Shown here piece by piece: positions 14,211-21,026 of a DNA stretch of 23,437 nt (within the stretch, counting starts at the first letter, position 1; the number at the start of each line of letters is the position of its first letter). The stretch is from a virus. A program made the translations under genes and the position numbers. The notes below the pieces were generated by a model that was not told the DNA's origin, ran no database searches, and saw only the letters and a program-made list of their open reading frames with translations. The stretch lies in the IMG/VR virus record IMGVR_UViG_3300018410_000051, positions 1-23,437 of that record, one strand, 5' to 3'.

Positions 14211-14402
14211 TTAGGGCGCGTCGTAAAACGGAATAATTTTGAGCCACATTAAAATTGGCATGATAAAAAGCACACAGCCGATTCCTCCTAGATAAAGGAC
14301 TGCAAGCACCCAAATATAATCTCTGCTCTTGATTGAGAATTTGGTAATCGCAATCACATAATACAATGGAATAAAGGATAATAAAAATGATAAAACGGCC
14401 AT
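14211..14402 (-). CDS. small membrane protein
   Basis: A 63-residue protein with two hydrophobic segments: residues about 3-20 (VLSFLLSFIPLYYVIAI) and about 31-55 (WVLAVLYLGGIGCVLFIMPI). A short basic loop (KFSIKSRD) separates them, suggesting a two-pass inner-membrane hairpin. The start is one base after the preceding stop (TAATATG). It could be a small membrane effector or holin-like protein, but nothing decides this. Confidence 0.7.
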   Translation of the reverse strand: MAVLSFLLSFIPLYYVIAITKFSIKSRDYIWVLAVLYLGGIGCVLFIMPILMWLKIIPFYDAP

Positions 14403-14403
14403 A

Positions 14404-14847
14404 TTAGTCTTCCCAAAGTTTAAATGTTTTTAGAATAGCCTCTTTACGGACGCTTATTTTCGCCGCAGCAGCTTTAATAAAATCATTACAAGTCCAATCA
14501 GATTCCGTGTCTGAAAAATCTAAAATTTGCCTTAGAAAAAACCAGTAGAATGAGCTTTCGCCGCTTTCAATAATTTGTTTTTCTATGACATTAAGCATGT
14601 CAATGTCTATGTGAGGGCAGCAGCTCCAGTCTTCATATTCTTCTGGTTCTGAAAATTCATAATCCTGTGGATACTCAGTATATGGCCAATTAATTTTGTC
14701 GATAGCGATTCTTTGCATCGCTTCATCTTTTGATCTTAAAGATAAGTAGCCGTTTTGTCTTTCTTTGTCGGTGTAAAAACGCCATGCTTTTACGGGTTTG
14801 TAGCCAAGTAGTTTGTAAATGGCGATGTTTTGTTTTTCTATAGTCAT
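14404..14847 (-). CDS. phage ABA-sandwich-like protein
   Basis: A 147-residue protein resembling small phage proteins with an ABA-sandwich fold: NIAIYKLLGYK near the N-terminus, a W- and E-rich middle, DIDMLNVIEKQI, and a C-terminal EAILKTFKLWE-like ending. The middle insert (about residues 25-75) is longer than usual. Similarity is by pattern only and function is unknown. AAGG lies just upstream of ATG. The gap to the dehydratase gene contains TTGAC/GTCAA inverted half-sites of uncertain meaning. Confidence 0.6.
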   Translation of the reverse strand: MTIEKQNIAIYKLLGYKPVKAWRFYTDKERQNGYLSLRSKDEAMQRIAIDKINWPYTEYPQDYEFSEPEEYEDWSCCPHIDIDMLNVIEKQIIESGESSFYWFFLRQILDFSDTESDWTCNDFIKAAAAKISVRKEAILKTFKLWED

Positions 14848-14876
14848 GCCTTACTTTGACATAACAAAAGAACAAG

Positions 14877-15950
14877 TCAAGAATTATTTACGTCCCAATC
14901 GACCATTTCGGCCAATAAATCTTCAAAGGTCTTTTTCGGAGTCCATCCGAGTTCGCGGCGAATTTTATTTGACGAGCCGAATAAGAAGTCCACGTCATGG
15001 AGCCTGAAGAACTCTGGATTTACAGACACTAAAATCTGAGATTTGATTCCGCCGATTTCATTGGTATAATTGTCAACAATGTATTTTTCCTCTAAGCCTT
15101 CTCCAACCCAAGAGCCAGAAACTCCAACAGCGGCGAAAGCTTTTTCTACAAACTCTCGAATTGTATGCGTGGCATTCTCAGATAACACATAAGGCTTCCA
15201 ATCCTTGGGTTCTCCCTTTTGATTCGCAATAAGCCAAAGACCTTCTGCTACGTCTTTTGCATGTTGCCATGATCTTGATGAGTTTAAATTCCCAAGTTCA
15301 ATCGGGGAGAACGGCTCTTTATTTTGAATGGCGCGAACAATTCTTCCTACTCCTTTTGTAATTTTGCGTGTAACGTATTTTTCGCCGCGAAGTTTTGATT
15401 CAAAGTTAAATGTCCATGGTTGGACGACATAGAGATTATAACTATTACGGTAAATGTCCACCATGTAACGAGCATAGCTTTTTGCGGCGGCGTAGGGTGA
15501 TTTTGGAGAGATTTTTGTATCCTCGTCTTGAGAGCCATTAGGAGAATCCTCAAAAGTGCATCCTAACTCTTCACTTGTTCCAAGATTAACGAATCGGGCA
15601 TTCGGGACATATTTCCTTACAGCCTCAAGAAAATGCACGACGGCTACTCCGTCATAAAGTGCATAGGCTAGGGGGCTTTTCCAACTTTCAGCGACATACG
15701 CTAACGCAGCAGTGTTAAAAATATAATCTGGTAAATATTTCGCTATAACCGTTTCGATTGATGCACTATCAGCAAGATCAAGAATTTCAACTTCAACCTT
15801 AGATTCGTCATAGATTTTAGGTTGCTTGTCGTAACTTTTTTGCCTGACCGTTCCAATGATTTTAAAATCAGGATAGTTTTCCTGAAAGAACTGAGCAAGA
15901 TGTTGACCTAGTTGACCATTAATTCCAGAAATTAGAACGCTTTTAGACAT
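14877..15950 (-). CDS. gmd: GDP-mannose 4,6-dehydratase-like SDR enzyme
   Basis: A 357-residue extended short-chain dehydrogenase matching GDP-mannose 4,6-dehydratase, which makes GDP-4-keto-6-deoxymannose. Visible: the NAD(P) motif SGINGQLGQHL (G9, G12, G15), catalytic TSE (125-127), YAAAK (Y153, K157), then FNFESKLRGEKYVTRKITKG and LGNLNSSRSWQHAKD, both characteristic of this enzyme rather than other epimerases. Length is normal. The start is ATG 15950, two bases after the homing-endonuclease stop (TGATATG). It probably supplies a deoxysugar for the nearby glycosyltransferases (inference). No fucose synthase follows in this window. Confident for the family; the exact sugar nucleotide is not proven. 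Confidence 0.88.
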   Translation of the reverse strand: MSKSVLISGINGQLGQHLAQFFQENYPDFKIIGTVRQKSYDKQPKIYDESKVEVEILDLADSASIETVIAKYLPDYIFNTAALAYVAESWKSPLAYALYDGVAVVHFLEAVRKYVPNARFVNLGTSEELGCTFEDSPNGSQDEDTKISPKSPYAAAKSYARYMVDIYRNSYNLYVVQPWTFNFESKLRGEKYVTRKITKGVGRIVRAIQNKEPFSPIELGNLNSSRSWQHAKDVAEGLWLIANQKGEPKDWKPYVLSENATHTIREFVEKAFAAVGVSGSWVGEGLEEKYIVDNYTNEIGGIKSQILVSVNPEFFRLHDVDFLFGSSNKIRRELGWTPKKTFEDLLAEMVDWDVNNS

Positions 15951-15951
15951 A

Positions 15952-16998
15952 TCAGATATTAACATCTTTGTCCAAAACCCATCCGTAAAAATTCTCCTTA
16001 TGTTGTTTTCTTATCCAATGATAGAATCTCCCTAAAACAAATTTATTTTGCCTGCAAAACTGAGAAATATTTTTAATTTTAATTCTTTCCCCGTCTGGAG
16101 AGATTAGATTAATGCGTTTGCCGAGTCTTTCTAAATGAGATTTCCTTAAAAGGTCTTTATTTGGGCTTAGGGACCATCCATTAAATACTAAAGCTTTACC
16201 ACTTATAAGGGAATAAAGACTACTTCTATAAAATCCATTTTCTTGACAGAATTTATATACATTATCCACAAATATTACTCTTCCGTCTTCATGGTAAAGA
16301 GTGGCTTTATGTTTCGGCCCATTATAATCCTCAATGGAAAGTGCTGAACCAAATCTTTTCCAACCTGTTTTTGAGATCACATCCTTTCTCATTATGGTAT
16401 TTACCACCTGTCTGCTTATACCCTCTTTTTCAAGAAAGAGATTAAATTCATCTGAATTCCTATCGAGAATTACAGATTCATTTGTGAAGATATTGTCTAA
16501 TTTTACATACTTTTCAACAAAACTGATTTTTGATACATCAGTTCCTTTTAGAGCAAACCCCTGAGATGATTGATTTATTCCAGAAACCATGTTTAACATT
16601 GCTCCATAATTTAATCCTCTATCTCTACAAAATTGACTCAAGTTCTTAACTTTAATTTCGTTGCCGCTTTTATCTATTAAATCATATGTTTTTACGTGCG
16701 TCGGAAGTTTGGTGCTTTTACCACCAAAGATCAGATTATACCCATTTGGCATCATGCTATTATGCTCAAGTATGAATAATTTTTCTTTTTCAATTAACTC
16801 TTTCTTTGAAACCTCTCCTTCCCAAAGAATGGTTTTTTCAAAATTTTCAAGGCCATATTTTTTAACAGCGGATTTCAAATGAAGGCCATGTGTCCATTTC
16901 CACCACTTTCCATGTCTATACCTCTCCTCAAAAGAGGCTTCGGTGCTTCCTATATAAGATTTATTATTAACTTTGTTTAAGATTCTGTAAATTTGCAT
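15952..16998 (-). CDS. GIY-YIG homing endonuclease with three DNA-binding repeats
   Basis: A 348-residue free-standing homing endonuclease. The N-terminal GIY-YIG nuclease spans about 1-93: QIYRI, SYIGST, an arginine in EERYRHG, an acidic helix (IEKEKLFILEHNS), and GYNLIFGG. Three NUMOD1-like modules follow, at about 117-150, 240-275 and 308-342, each of the form (V/I)xN-xxFCxxxxF, then a short basic helix and GW or GF. The start ATG lies in the arm of an inverted repeat with no Shine-Dalgarno. It lies directly before the dehydratase gene, a plausible neighbouring target. Unlike the LAGLIDADG case, I found no stranded gene start upstream of it. Confidence 0.92.
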   Translation of the reverse strand: MQIYRILNKVNNKSYIGSTEASFEERYRHGKWWKWTHGLHLKSAVKKYGLENFEKTILWEGEVSKKELIEKEKLFILEHNSMMPNGYNLIFGGKSTKLPTHVKTYDLIDKSGNEIKVKNLSQFCRDRGLNYGAMLNMVSGINQSSQGFALKGTDVSKISFVEKYVKLDNIFTNESVILDRNSDEFNLFLEKEGISRQVVNTIMRKDVISKTGWKRFGSALSIEDYNGPKHKATLYHEDGRVIFVDNVYKFCQENGFYRSSLYSLISGKALVFNGWSLSPNKDLLRKSHLERLGKRINLISPDGERIKIKNISQFCRQNKFVLGRFYHWIRKQHKENFYGWVLDKDVNI

Positions 16999-17019
16999 AG
17001 AGCGTATTGTATCTCTATG
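16996..17019 (-). promoter_or_regulatory. inverted repeat over the GIY-YIG start codon, with -10-like hexamer
   Basis: Seven-base arms (CATAGAG at 16996-17002, CTCTATG at 17013-17019) flank a 10-base loop. The minus-strand start ATG (16996-16998) is inside the 3' arm. TACAAT lies in the loop on the minus strand (17006-17011), seven bases from the ATG. This is the same design as at 4697-4718 despite an unrelated endonuclease family. Function is inferred from the T4 I-TevI precedent. Confidence 0.5.
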
Positions 17020-17052
17020 ATTATTACACTAAATCTTTAAGAGTGTTAGGTT

Positions 17053-17403
17053 TTAATACCCAATCTTTTGCTCTTTTAATTCGCCGTTGAAGAATTTTTC
17101 TTGGATTTTTTTCTTAGCCAAGTAGCGTTTGTAGTTCAAATAATCAACTGCCGAGGCTGGAATTTCGTCAGTTTTGGCCATGTCCACTGCTTCAAATATT
17201 TTCTCGTTTGTTTCCACCAGCTCGTCAAACTCATTTGAGTCGATAACGTCTGAAAACTTTTCGAGTGTTATTTGATCTTTGATTTCGTTAGCAAGGTCGA
17301 AGTAGTTTTGGTAGCTTTGTTCGCTAGGTTTTTTGCGGCTCTTTACTAGGGAAATAGCTAACATGTCTAAGGCGTAACCCTCATCAACGGAGATTTTAAT
17401 CAT
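17053..17403 (-). CDS. hypothetical helical protein
   Basis: A 116-residue, largely helical, charged protein. It begins MIKISVDEGYALDMLAISLVK, a pattern distantly like small proteins often found beside sugar-modifying enzymes (ISxGExxDxLxILxIK). The match is weak and I assign no function. ATGA overlaps the stop of the interrupted methyltransferase, suggesting the two were co-translated before the insertion. Confidence 0.7.
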   Translation of the reverse strand: MIKISVDEGYALDMLAISLVKSRKKPSEQSYQNYFDLANEIKDQITLEKFSDVIDSNEFDELVETNEKIFEAVDMAKTDEIPASAVDYLNYKRYLAKKKIQEKFFNGELKEQKIGY

Positions 17404-17535
17404 ACTTTTTGTGCCAAAATGTTGTATTCGCCGCTTCTAGACAAAGAATATCCGAGCGAGTAGAGTTTTTCTGTTAGTCTCTTGTGTTTTTCGCCAACAG
17501 AGAAAGTATCGTCTGAATGAGTGTACTCGTATTCA
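17400..17535 (-). pseudogene. 3' fragment of FkbM-type methyltransferase, cut off by the insertion element
   Basis: Forty-four codons from EYEYTHSDDTFSVGEKHKRL to the TGA at 17400 form the C-terminal end of the FkbM gene whose 5' part lies at 18845-19287. Joining across the element restores the frame: ...REIPFI then EYEYTHSDD..., giving 192 residues. A longer open frame that continues from this fragment into the element (to about 17816) is an accident of readthrough. The fragment has no start of its own. It also contains the sequence expected to serve as the TnpB guide. Confidence 0.85.
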
Positions 17536-17770
17536 TTGACATACTCCCCGCCGTAAACGACGGGGATTCTCTCATCGCTGAGAGGATTTCCTGCTTCGTT
17601 GCGGACTGCCCCGAAGAACGTAGTTCTTCGCTGGTCTTTCGTCTGCTCCACAGGCAAATGGCACCGCTTGTCCAGCGGCGAGGATATTCTTGGCGGCGTT
17701 GATGTCTCGGTCATGTGTAGCCCCACATTCGCATGTCCACTTCCGCATGTCAAGCGAAAGATTCTTTTTT
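17536..17770 (-). ncRNA. predicted omega RNA (right-end guide RNA scaffold) of TnpB
   Basis: In characterised tnpB elements a guide RNA of a few hundred bases overlaps the 3' end of tnpB and ends at the right end of the element, with the flanking DNA as guide. The terminal hairpin at 17546-17565 would be its last stem. The 5' limit here is an estimate. The expected guide is minus-strand 17516-17535, beginning TGAATACGAG. Confidence 0.5.
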
Positions 17771-18741
17771 CTTCCACAACATGAGCACGTTTTGCTCGTT
17801 GGCCAGAATCGGTCAACGATTAGCAGTTCGCGCCCACTCCACTTAGCCTTGTATTCGAGCATAGTTCGGAAGTCACGCCAACCCTGCTCGCTGATACAGC
17901 GAGAAAGTTTGCGGTTCTTAACCATGTTTTTAACGGCCAAGTCCTCTAGCGCAATCGTTTGGTTTTCACGAATGAGCTTAGTGGATAGCTTGTGGAGAAA
18001 ATCTTTTCGCGTGTCAGCAATGTGTTGGTGAAGGCGTGCCGCTTTAACGCGAGCCTTTTCACGGTTCTTGGAACCTTTTTGCTTGCGAGAATGCAGCTTT
18101 TGCAAGCGTGCTAGCTTTTTGCGCAACTTACGAATGCGCTTGGGCTGTCCAAACTTTTGACCATCGCTGGTTGACGCAAAAGTTTCAATTCCTAAGTCAA
18201 CGCCAATCTTTTTGTTGGAATAAGGAAGTTTCGCGATTTCTTCGTCGCAAAGAAAACTCGCAAACCATTGACCCGCAGCGTTTTGCGAAACAACGCATTG
18301 ACTAGGCTCACCAGAAAGCTTGCGCGACCAAACAACTTTGAGGGGCGTTTTGATTTTCGCAAGAAAAAGATTGTCGCCCTCAATTCGGAAGGCGTTGTCT
18401 AAAAATCGGGCCGACCCACCGTTTTTGCGACTCTTAAACGATGGATAACCGCCACGTTTCTTGAAAAAGTTGACGAACGCAACGTCTAAATTTCTTAACG
18501 ATTGTTGTAGGCAAACACTAGACACTTCATTGAGCCACTCACGTTCGGGCGTTTCTTTTAGTTCCGTCAAACCTTTTGACGTGGCGTTATACGAAACACT
18601 TTTCTTTTGCGTTACCCAAGCCTCACGCTTTTGGGCGAGCGCCCAATTATACACAAATCTGCACGATCCAATTGTCTTACGCAGAACAGTTTCCTGTTCG
18701 GGCGACGGATAGATTCGGAATTTGTATGCGCGATGCGTCAT
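17572..18741 (-). CDS. tnpB: TnpB RNA-guided nuclease of IS200/IS605-type element
   Basis: A 389-residue TnpB. It starts MTHRAYKFRIYPSPEQ (ATG 18741; a TTG at 18744 would add one residue). The RuvC-like nuclease is complete: GVDLGIETF with D182, ALEDLAVKNM with E266, and HDRDINAAKNI with D346. The zinc finger has C319, C322, C337 and C339. A basic helical stretch (about 200-235) is typical of the family. Length is normal and no frameshift is seen, so it is probably active. TnpB proteins cut DNA matching a guide at the element's right end next to a short target-adjacent motif, which favours retention of the element. No tnpA accompanies it. Confidence 0.95.
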   Translation of the reverse strand: MTHRAYKFRIYPSPEQETVLRKTIGSCRFVYNWALAQKREAWVTQKKSVSYNATSKGLTELKETPEREWLNEVSSVCLQQSLRNLDVAFVNFFKKRGGYPSFKSRKNGGSARFLDNAFRIEGDNLFLAKIKTPLKVVWSRKLSGEPSQCVVSQNAAGQWFASFLCDEEIAKLPYSNKKIGVDLGIETFASTSDGQKFGQPKRIRKLRKKLARLQKLHSRKQKGSKNREKARVKAARLHQHIADTRKDFLHKLSTKLIRENQTIALEDLAVKNMVKNRKLSRCISEQGWRDFRTMLEYKAKWSGRELLIVDRFWPTSKTCSCCGRKKNLSLDMRKWTCECGATHDRDINAAKNILAAGQAVPFACGADERPAKNYVLRGSPQRSRKSSQR

Positions 18742-18801
18742 CAAAGAGTATTACACTTAATTTAGAAAAAACTATCGTTATTCTTTAAATAATGCGAAAA
18801 T

Positions 18802-19287
18802 TCATCCTCTACCTAAAGGAAGAGGTTTTCTTTTCGTCACCTCAATAAAAGGGATTTCGCGCCCATTAAAATCCAGTGCTAGCAACACATCCACATCCCA
18901 ACCCTCCATGTCAATATAAAGGCGGTCAATTTTTTGAAGGCCCAAAGAGTTAAATAGACTATTAATATCTACCAACGGCGAATAAAAAGCCTTCACCTTT
19001 TGATGACGATGCTGGAAAACATGCTCTAAACTTGCCGAGGCATGAACCGAACCGCTTTCATCTTCTGGAAAGTAAAAAGGAACGACGCCCGAACAAATTC
19101 CAACCGCCGAAACAACTGGAATTAATTTTGGCCCTAAAGAAGAGTAAACTGTTTTGGCCGCTTCAATGGCTTTTGGTAGAGCGTCAATTACAATAAATTT
19201 GTTGATGTTTTCTGCGTTTTTAAGAACGTAGTCTTTTACTTGATCTTGGCAGTCGTTGCAGCCGATTTGAAGGATTATTTGGTCCAT
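18802..19287 (-). pseudogene. 5' part of FkbM-type methyltransferase, truncated by the insertion
   Basis: The first 148 codons of an FkbM-family SAM-dependent methyltransferase, followed by 13 codons read from the element (EVTKRKPLPLGRG) and a stop. SAM-fold features: ILQIGCNDCQDQ at 5-16 (a weak G-x-G site), KFIVIDALPKAIE, and the family's YIDMEGWDVDVLLALDFN at about 124-141. The missing last 44 residues lie at 17400-17535. The gene overlaps the family 9-like glycosyltransferase by 13 bases. FkbM enzymes O-methylate sugars or other glycan groups, matching the neighbours. The truncated product probably misfolds, but a precise excision would restore the gene. Confidence 0.85.
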
Positions 19288-19964
19288 GTGTAGTGTTTAA
19301 TTGTTGCGTGGTCATAAGTCCATTCAGAGCTATCGAATAGCGGCCCATCTTCAGGTTGGTAGCATTCCACCAAACATCCAAGGGCAACAGCCAAATGATA
19401 TAACCCTGTGTTCGCTGTGGATACCCTTCCTGCTTGCCGCATAAGACAAATGAGCTTTGGTAGCTCTAAATCATTTAAAGTCGCGCAATCCCATTTTTGC
19501 TCGTTGTTCTGGATAATAATAGGCGTTTGATTTTTTAATTTCGCGCCAGAAAGAATTTCTTGAACAATGTCAAAAGGTAAGTCTCGGACTTCGCTCCATT
19601 TCTTTGAGACAAAAGGGCACACTAAAACAGGATTAGGTTTATCCCGAAGGTAATTTGCAGCCCAAATTTCTGAGCTTTCGTCAGAGTATAAACATAATGG
19701 CCTAATGTCTGCAAACTCTGCGCTGTAACCAATAATTCCTCGCAGCTTGCGTCTTGCGTAGTGCCCGCTACCATAATCATTCAGTGGTTGCAAATCTTTT
19801 CGCTCGCAGATTTCTACATCCGCTAATCCTTCAAACAAAACGGAGAATCTTTCTTGCTCCTTGAGAAGCTGAACAGTGAATTTTTTGGGCGCGAATTTTG
19901 CCACTGATGACAGGAGGAGCACATCCCCGAGGCCCATTGAGTCTGGCGAAGAGGAGATTTTCAT
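19275..19964 (-). CDS. glycosyltransferase family 9-like (heptosyltransferase-like) protein
   Basis: A 229-residue, compact GT-B-like transferase. The N-terminal SMGLGDVLLLSSVAKF resembles the family's GDvLltTP segment. The C-terminal domain has VLVCPFVSKKWSEVRDLP and LMRQAGRVSTANTGLYHLAVAL, equivalent to the conserved D-TG--HLAaALG donor-site motif. It is shorter than bacterial heptosyltransferases (about 320-350). Probably it transfers a sugar to a phage or host glycan together with the neighbouring sugar genes. Junctions: ATGA overlap with the preceding 60-residue gene and a 13-base overlap with FkbM. The fold is likely; donor and acceptor are unknown. Confidence 0.7.
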   Translation of the reverse strand: MKISSSPDSMGLGDVLLLSSVAKFAPKKFTVQLLKEQERFSVLFEGLADVEICERKDLQPLNDYGSGHYARRKLRGIIGYSAEFADIRPLCLYSDESSEIWAANYLRDKPNPVLVCPFVSKKWSEVRDLPFDIVQEILSGAKLKNQTPIIIQNNEQKWDCATLNDLELPKLICLMRQAGRVSTANTGLYHLAVALGCLVECYQPEDGPLFDSSEWTYDHATIKHYTWTK

Positions 19965-20143
19965 GCCAGCAAATCTATCGCCGCATCAGCAGCATCCAAC
20001 CAGCCTTTTACTTGTTTTTCTTTGGTTGGGTCGTCGTGGAAATCTTTCCAAATGGGGAGAGGGTCGCCATTATAAGCTCTGCCTCCTACCGATTGGCAAT
20101 AGGCGGTATAAAGGCGCTCTGCTACTGTGTAGGTATCAATCAT
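19961..20143 (-). CDS. small conserved phage protein
   Basis: A 60-residue protein: VAERLYTAYCQSVGGRAYNGDPLPIWKDF, ending in VKGWLDAADAAIDLLA (shown here in parts: AYCQSVGGRAYNGDPLP and KGWLDAADAAID). This is a pattern I recognise from many phage genomes (a small helical protein with a WxxAA-AA tail) of unknown function. It overlaps both neighbours by four bases (ATGA), so it is translationally coupled in the sugar module. Confidence 0.75.
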   Translation of the reverse strand: MIDTYTVAERLYTAYCQSVGGRAYNGDPLPIWKDFHDDPTKEKQVKGWLDAADAAIDLLA

Positions 20144-20913
20144 GATAATCTTAGGTTATGGGGTTTGTATTCGTAGTGGTCAAAGGAGTCGAGAGAATCA
20201 TGCAGGACATGGGCGGGTTTTCGACCTCCTCCTGTAGTGAGCCAGTGTTCATTCCAAAAAGCGGCCCCCCTATTTAAACGAGAGTCAAGATGAAGGTAGC
20301 CTTCGTGGATCAAATACGGTACGTTGCCCGCTTCCAAATCTTGCATATTATTTGGCATTCCAATGGAAAAAACCATATCTCCATTTTCATCAATTACTTC
20401 AGTGCCATCAGAAATTTGAGTATTGGCTGTTCCGTCAGGATTTCGTGCCTGATTAGAGATTCCGCGATAAACGCCTTTTTTTGTAATATTACCTTTCAAA
20501 TTGCAGGCTTTATAGTGACCTTCGTCTCTAAAAAGATCAACAGATGGAATCGCTAGACATCTAGCAGGCGAAAATTTAAACTGAAACAAGTAATTGTCTA
20601 AGATTGGCCTCATCCATTTTTGAATGTATTCATCACCATCTACAAGCATTTGAAATTCATGAGAGCACGCCTGTTGGGCTGCGTTTTTAATTTGTCCATC
20701 CATTGGAGCCGCTTTAGGAAAACTTGTGTGAATTATTTTGCAATTTTTATATGGGGCTAAAACTTTTTCAACCTCTTCAATCGTATTATCAGTAGATGTA
20801 TTAATCGCCACTACAAGCTCATCACCAAAAATAGCGGAATTTGTTAATGACTTTTGCCATCCGCGAATATCGTGAGAAATAACATTAAATAAGGGAGTAA
20901 AGATACTTAGCAT
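20140..20913 (-). CDS. glycosyltransferase, family 2-like (GT-A fold)
   Basis: A 257-residue GT-A type transferase. The start is ATG 20913 (MLSIFTPLFN); an in-frame TTG at 20955 would add 14 residues that do not fit the fold. The nucleotide-binding fold opens with the family's SIFTPLFN. ELVVAINTSTDNT corresponds to VDdgStD-t, and LVDGDEYI holds the metal-binding DxD (92-94). The C-terminal half has YLIHEGYLHLDSR and AFWNEHW. Predicted to add a sugar with an inverting mechanism, substrate unknown. It opens the sugar module downstream of the stem-loop at 20985-21017. Confidence 0.75.
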   Translation of the reverse strand: MLSIFTPLFNVISHDIRGWQKSLTNSAIFGDELVVAINTSTDNTIEEVEKVLAPYKNCKIIHTSFPKAAPMDGQIKNAAQQACSHEFQMLVDGDEYIQKWMRPILDNYLFQFKFSPARCLAIPSVDLFRDEGHYKACNLKGNITKKGVYRGISNQARNPDGTANTQISDGTEVIDENGDMVFSIGMPNNMQDLEAGNVPYLIHEGYLHLDSRLNRGAAFWNEHWLTTGGGRKPAHVLHDSLDSFDHYEYKPHNLRLS

Positions 20914-20951
20914 AATTTTAAATATTAATGTCTCGAAGTTTAAAAATAGTT

Positions 20952-20990
20952 TCAAACTTTTCCTTTTCTTTTTCTTCTCAATGGTTCCAT
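20952..20990 (-). other. possible 12-codon leader peptide before the glycosyltransferase
   Basis: A short frame, MEPLRRKRKGKV, begins in the 3' arm of the stem-loop at 20985-21017. It is preceded by AGGAG only two bases from the ATG, closer than normal. Its stop overlaps the TTG that could start an extended glycosyltransferase. The very basic peptide could be a translated leader or chance. Evidence is thin. Confidence 0.25.
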
Positions 20991-21017
20991 ATCTCCTATA
21001 TTAACGGAGATATGGAA
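20985..21017. promoter_or_regulatory. 12-base-pair perfect stem-loop, intergenic
   Basis: TTCCATATCTCC (20985-20996) and GGAGATATGGAA (21006-21017) form a perfect stem with a 9-base loop. No T-run follows on either strand, so it is not a classic intrinsic terminator. On the minus strand the 3' arm contains AGGAG and an ATG. It could protect or gate the 5' end of the downstream mRNA, or be a protein-binding site. Confidence 0.6.
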
Positions 21018-21026
21018 AAAAATCTG

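Larger units (their letters stand above)
17536..18844 (-). mobile_element. IS200/IS605-family element carrying tnpB only
   Basis: About 1.3 kb, inserted in an FkbM methyltransferase gene. The right end has GAAT, an 8-base-pair hairpin (CCCCGTCG/CGGCGGGG with loop TTTA), then AGTATG and TCAA. The left end has a subterminal hairpin (CCTCT-CC/GG-AGAGG, also with loop TTTA) preceded by AAAA. Flanking TTAT at the left fits the target tetranucleotide. GAAT/TCAA is the guide/cleavage pair known in IS608, and AAAA/TTAT parallels its AAAG/TTAC. A shared TGA at both edges leaves a 3-base ambiguity (17533-18841). There is no tnpA, so movement would need a transposase in trans. It is GC-richer than its surroundings, consistent with recent arrival. 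Confidence 0.9.

Noticed and set aside
14848-14876. Promoter or operator with TTGAC/GTCAA inverted half-sites
   Set aside because: The inverted repeat is short, no -10 box lies at proper spacing from the TTGACT, and the gap is only 29 bases; too weak to annotate.
17003-17052. Stranded start of the dehydratase gene upstream of the GIY-YIG gene
   Set aside because: I looked for a repeat of the two-homology layout seen at the exonuclease, but there is no ATG or SGINGQ-like coding sequence between the hairpin and the preceding gene.
17400-17816. A 138-codon open frame as a separate gene
   Set aside because: Its first two-thirds run through the insertion element in a frame different from tnpB. 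Only its last 44 codons, the FkbM fragment, look like protein.
20985-21017. Stem-loop as an intrinsic terminator
   Set aside because: No T-run follows the stem on either strand; the A-run on the plus strand is on the wrong side.
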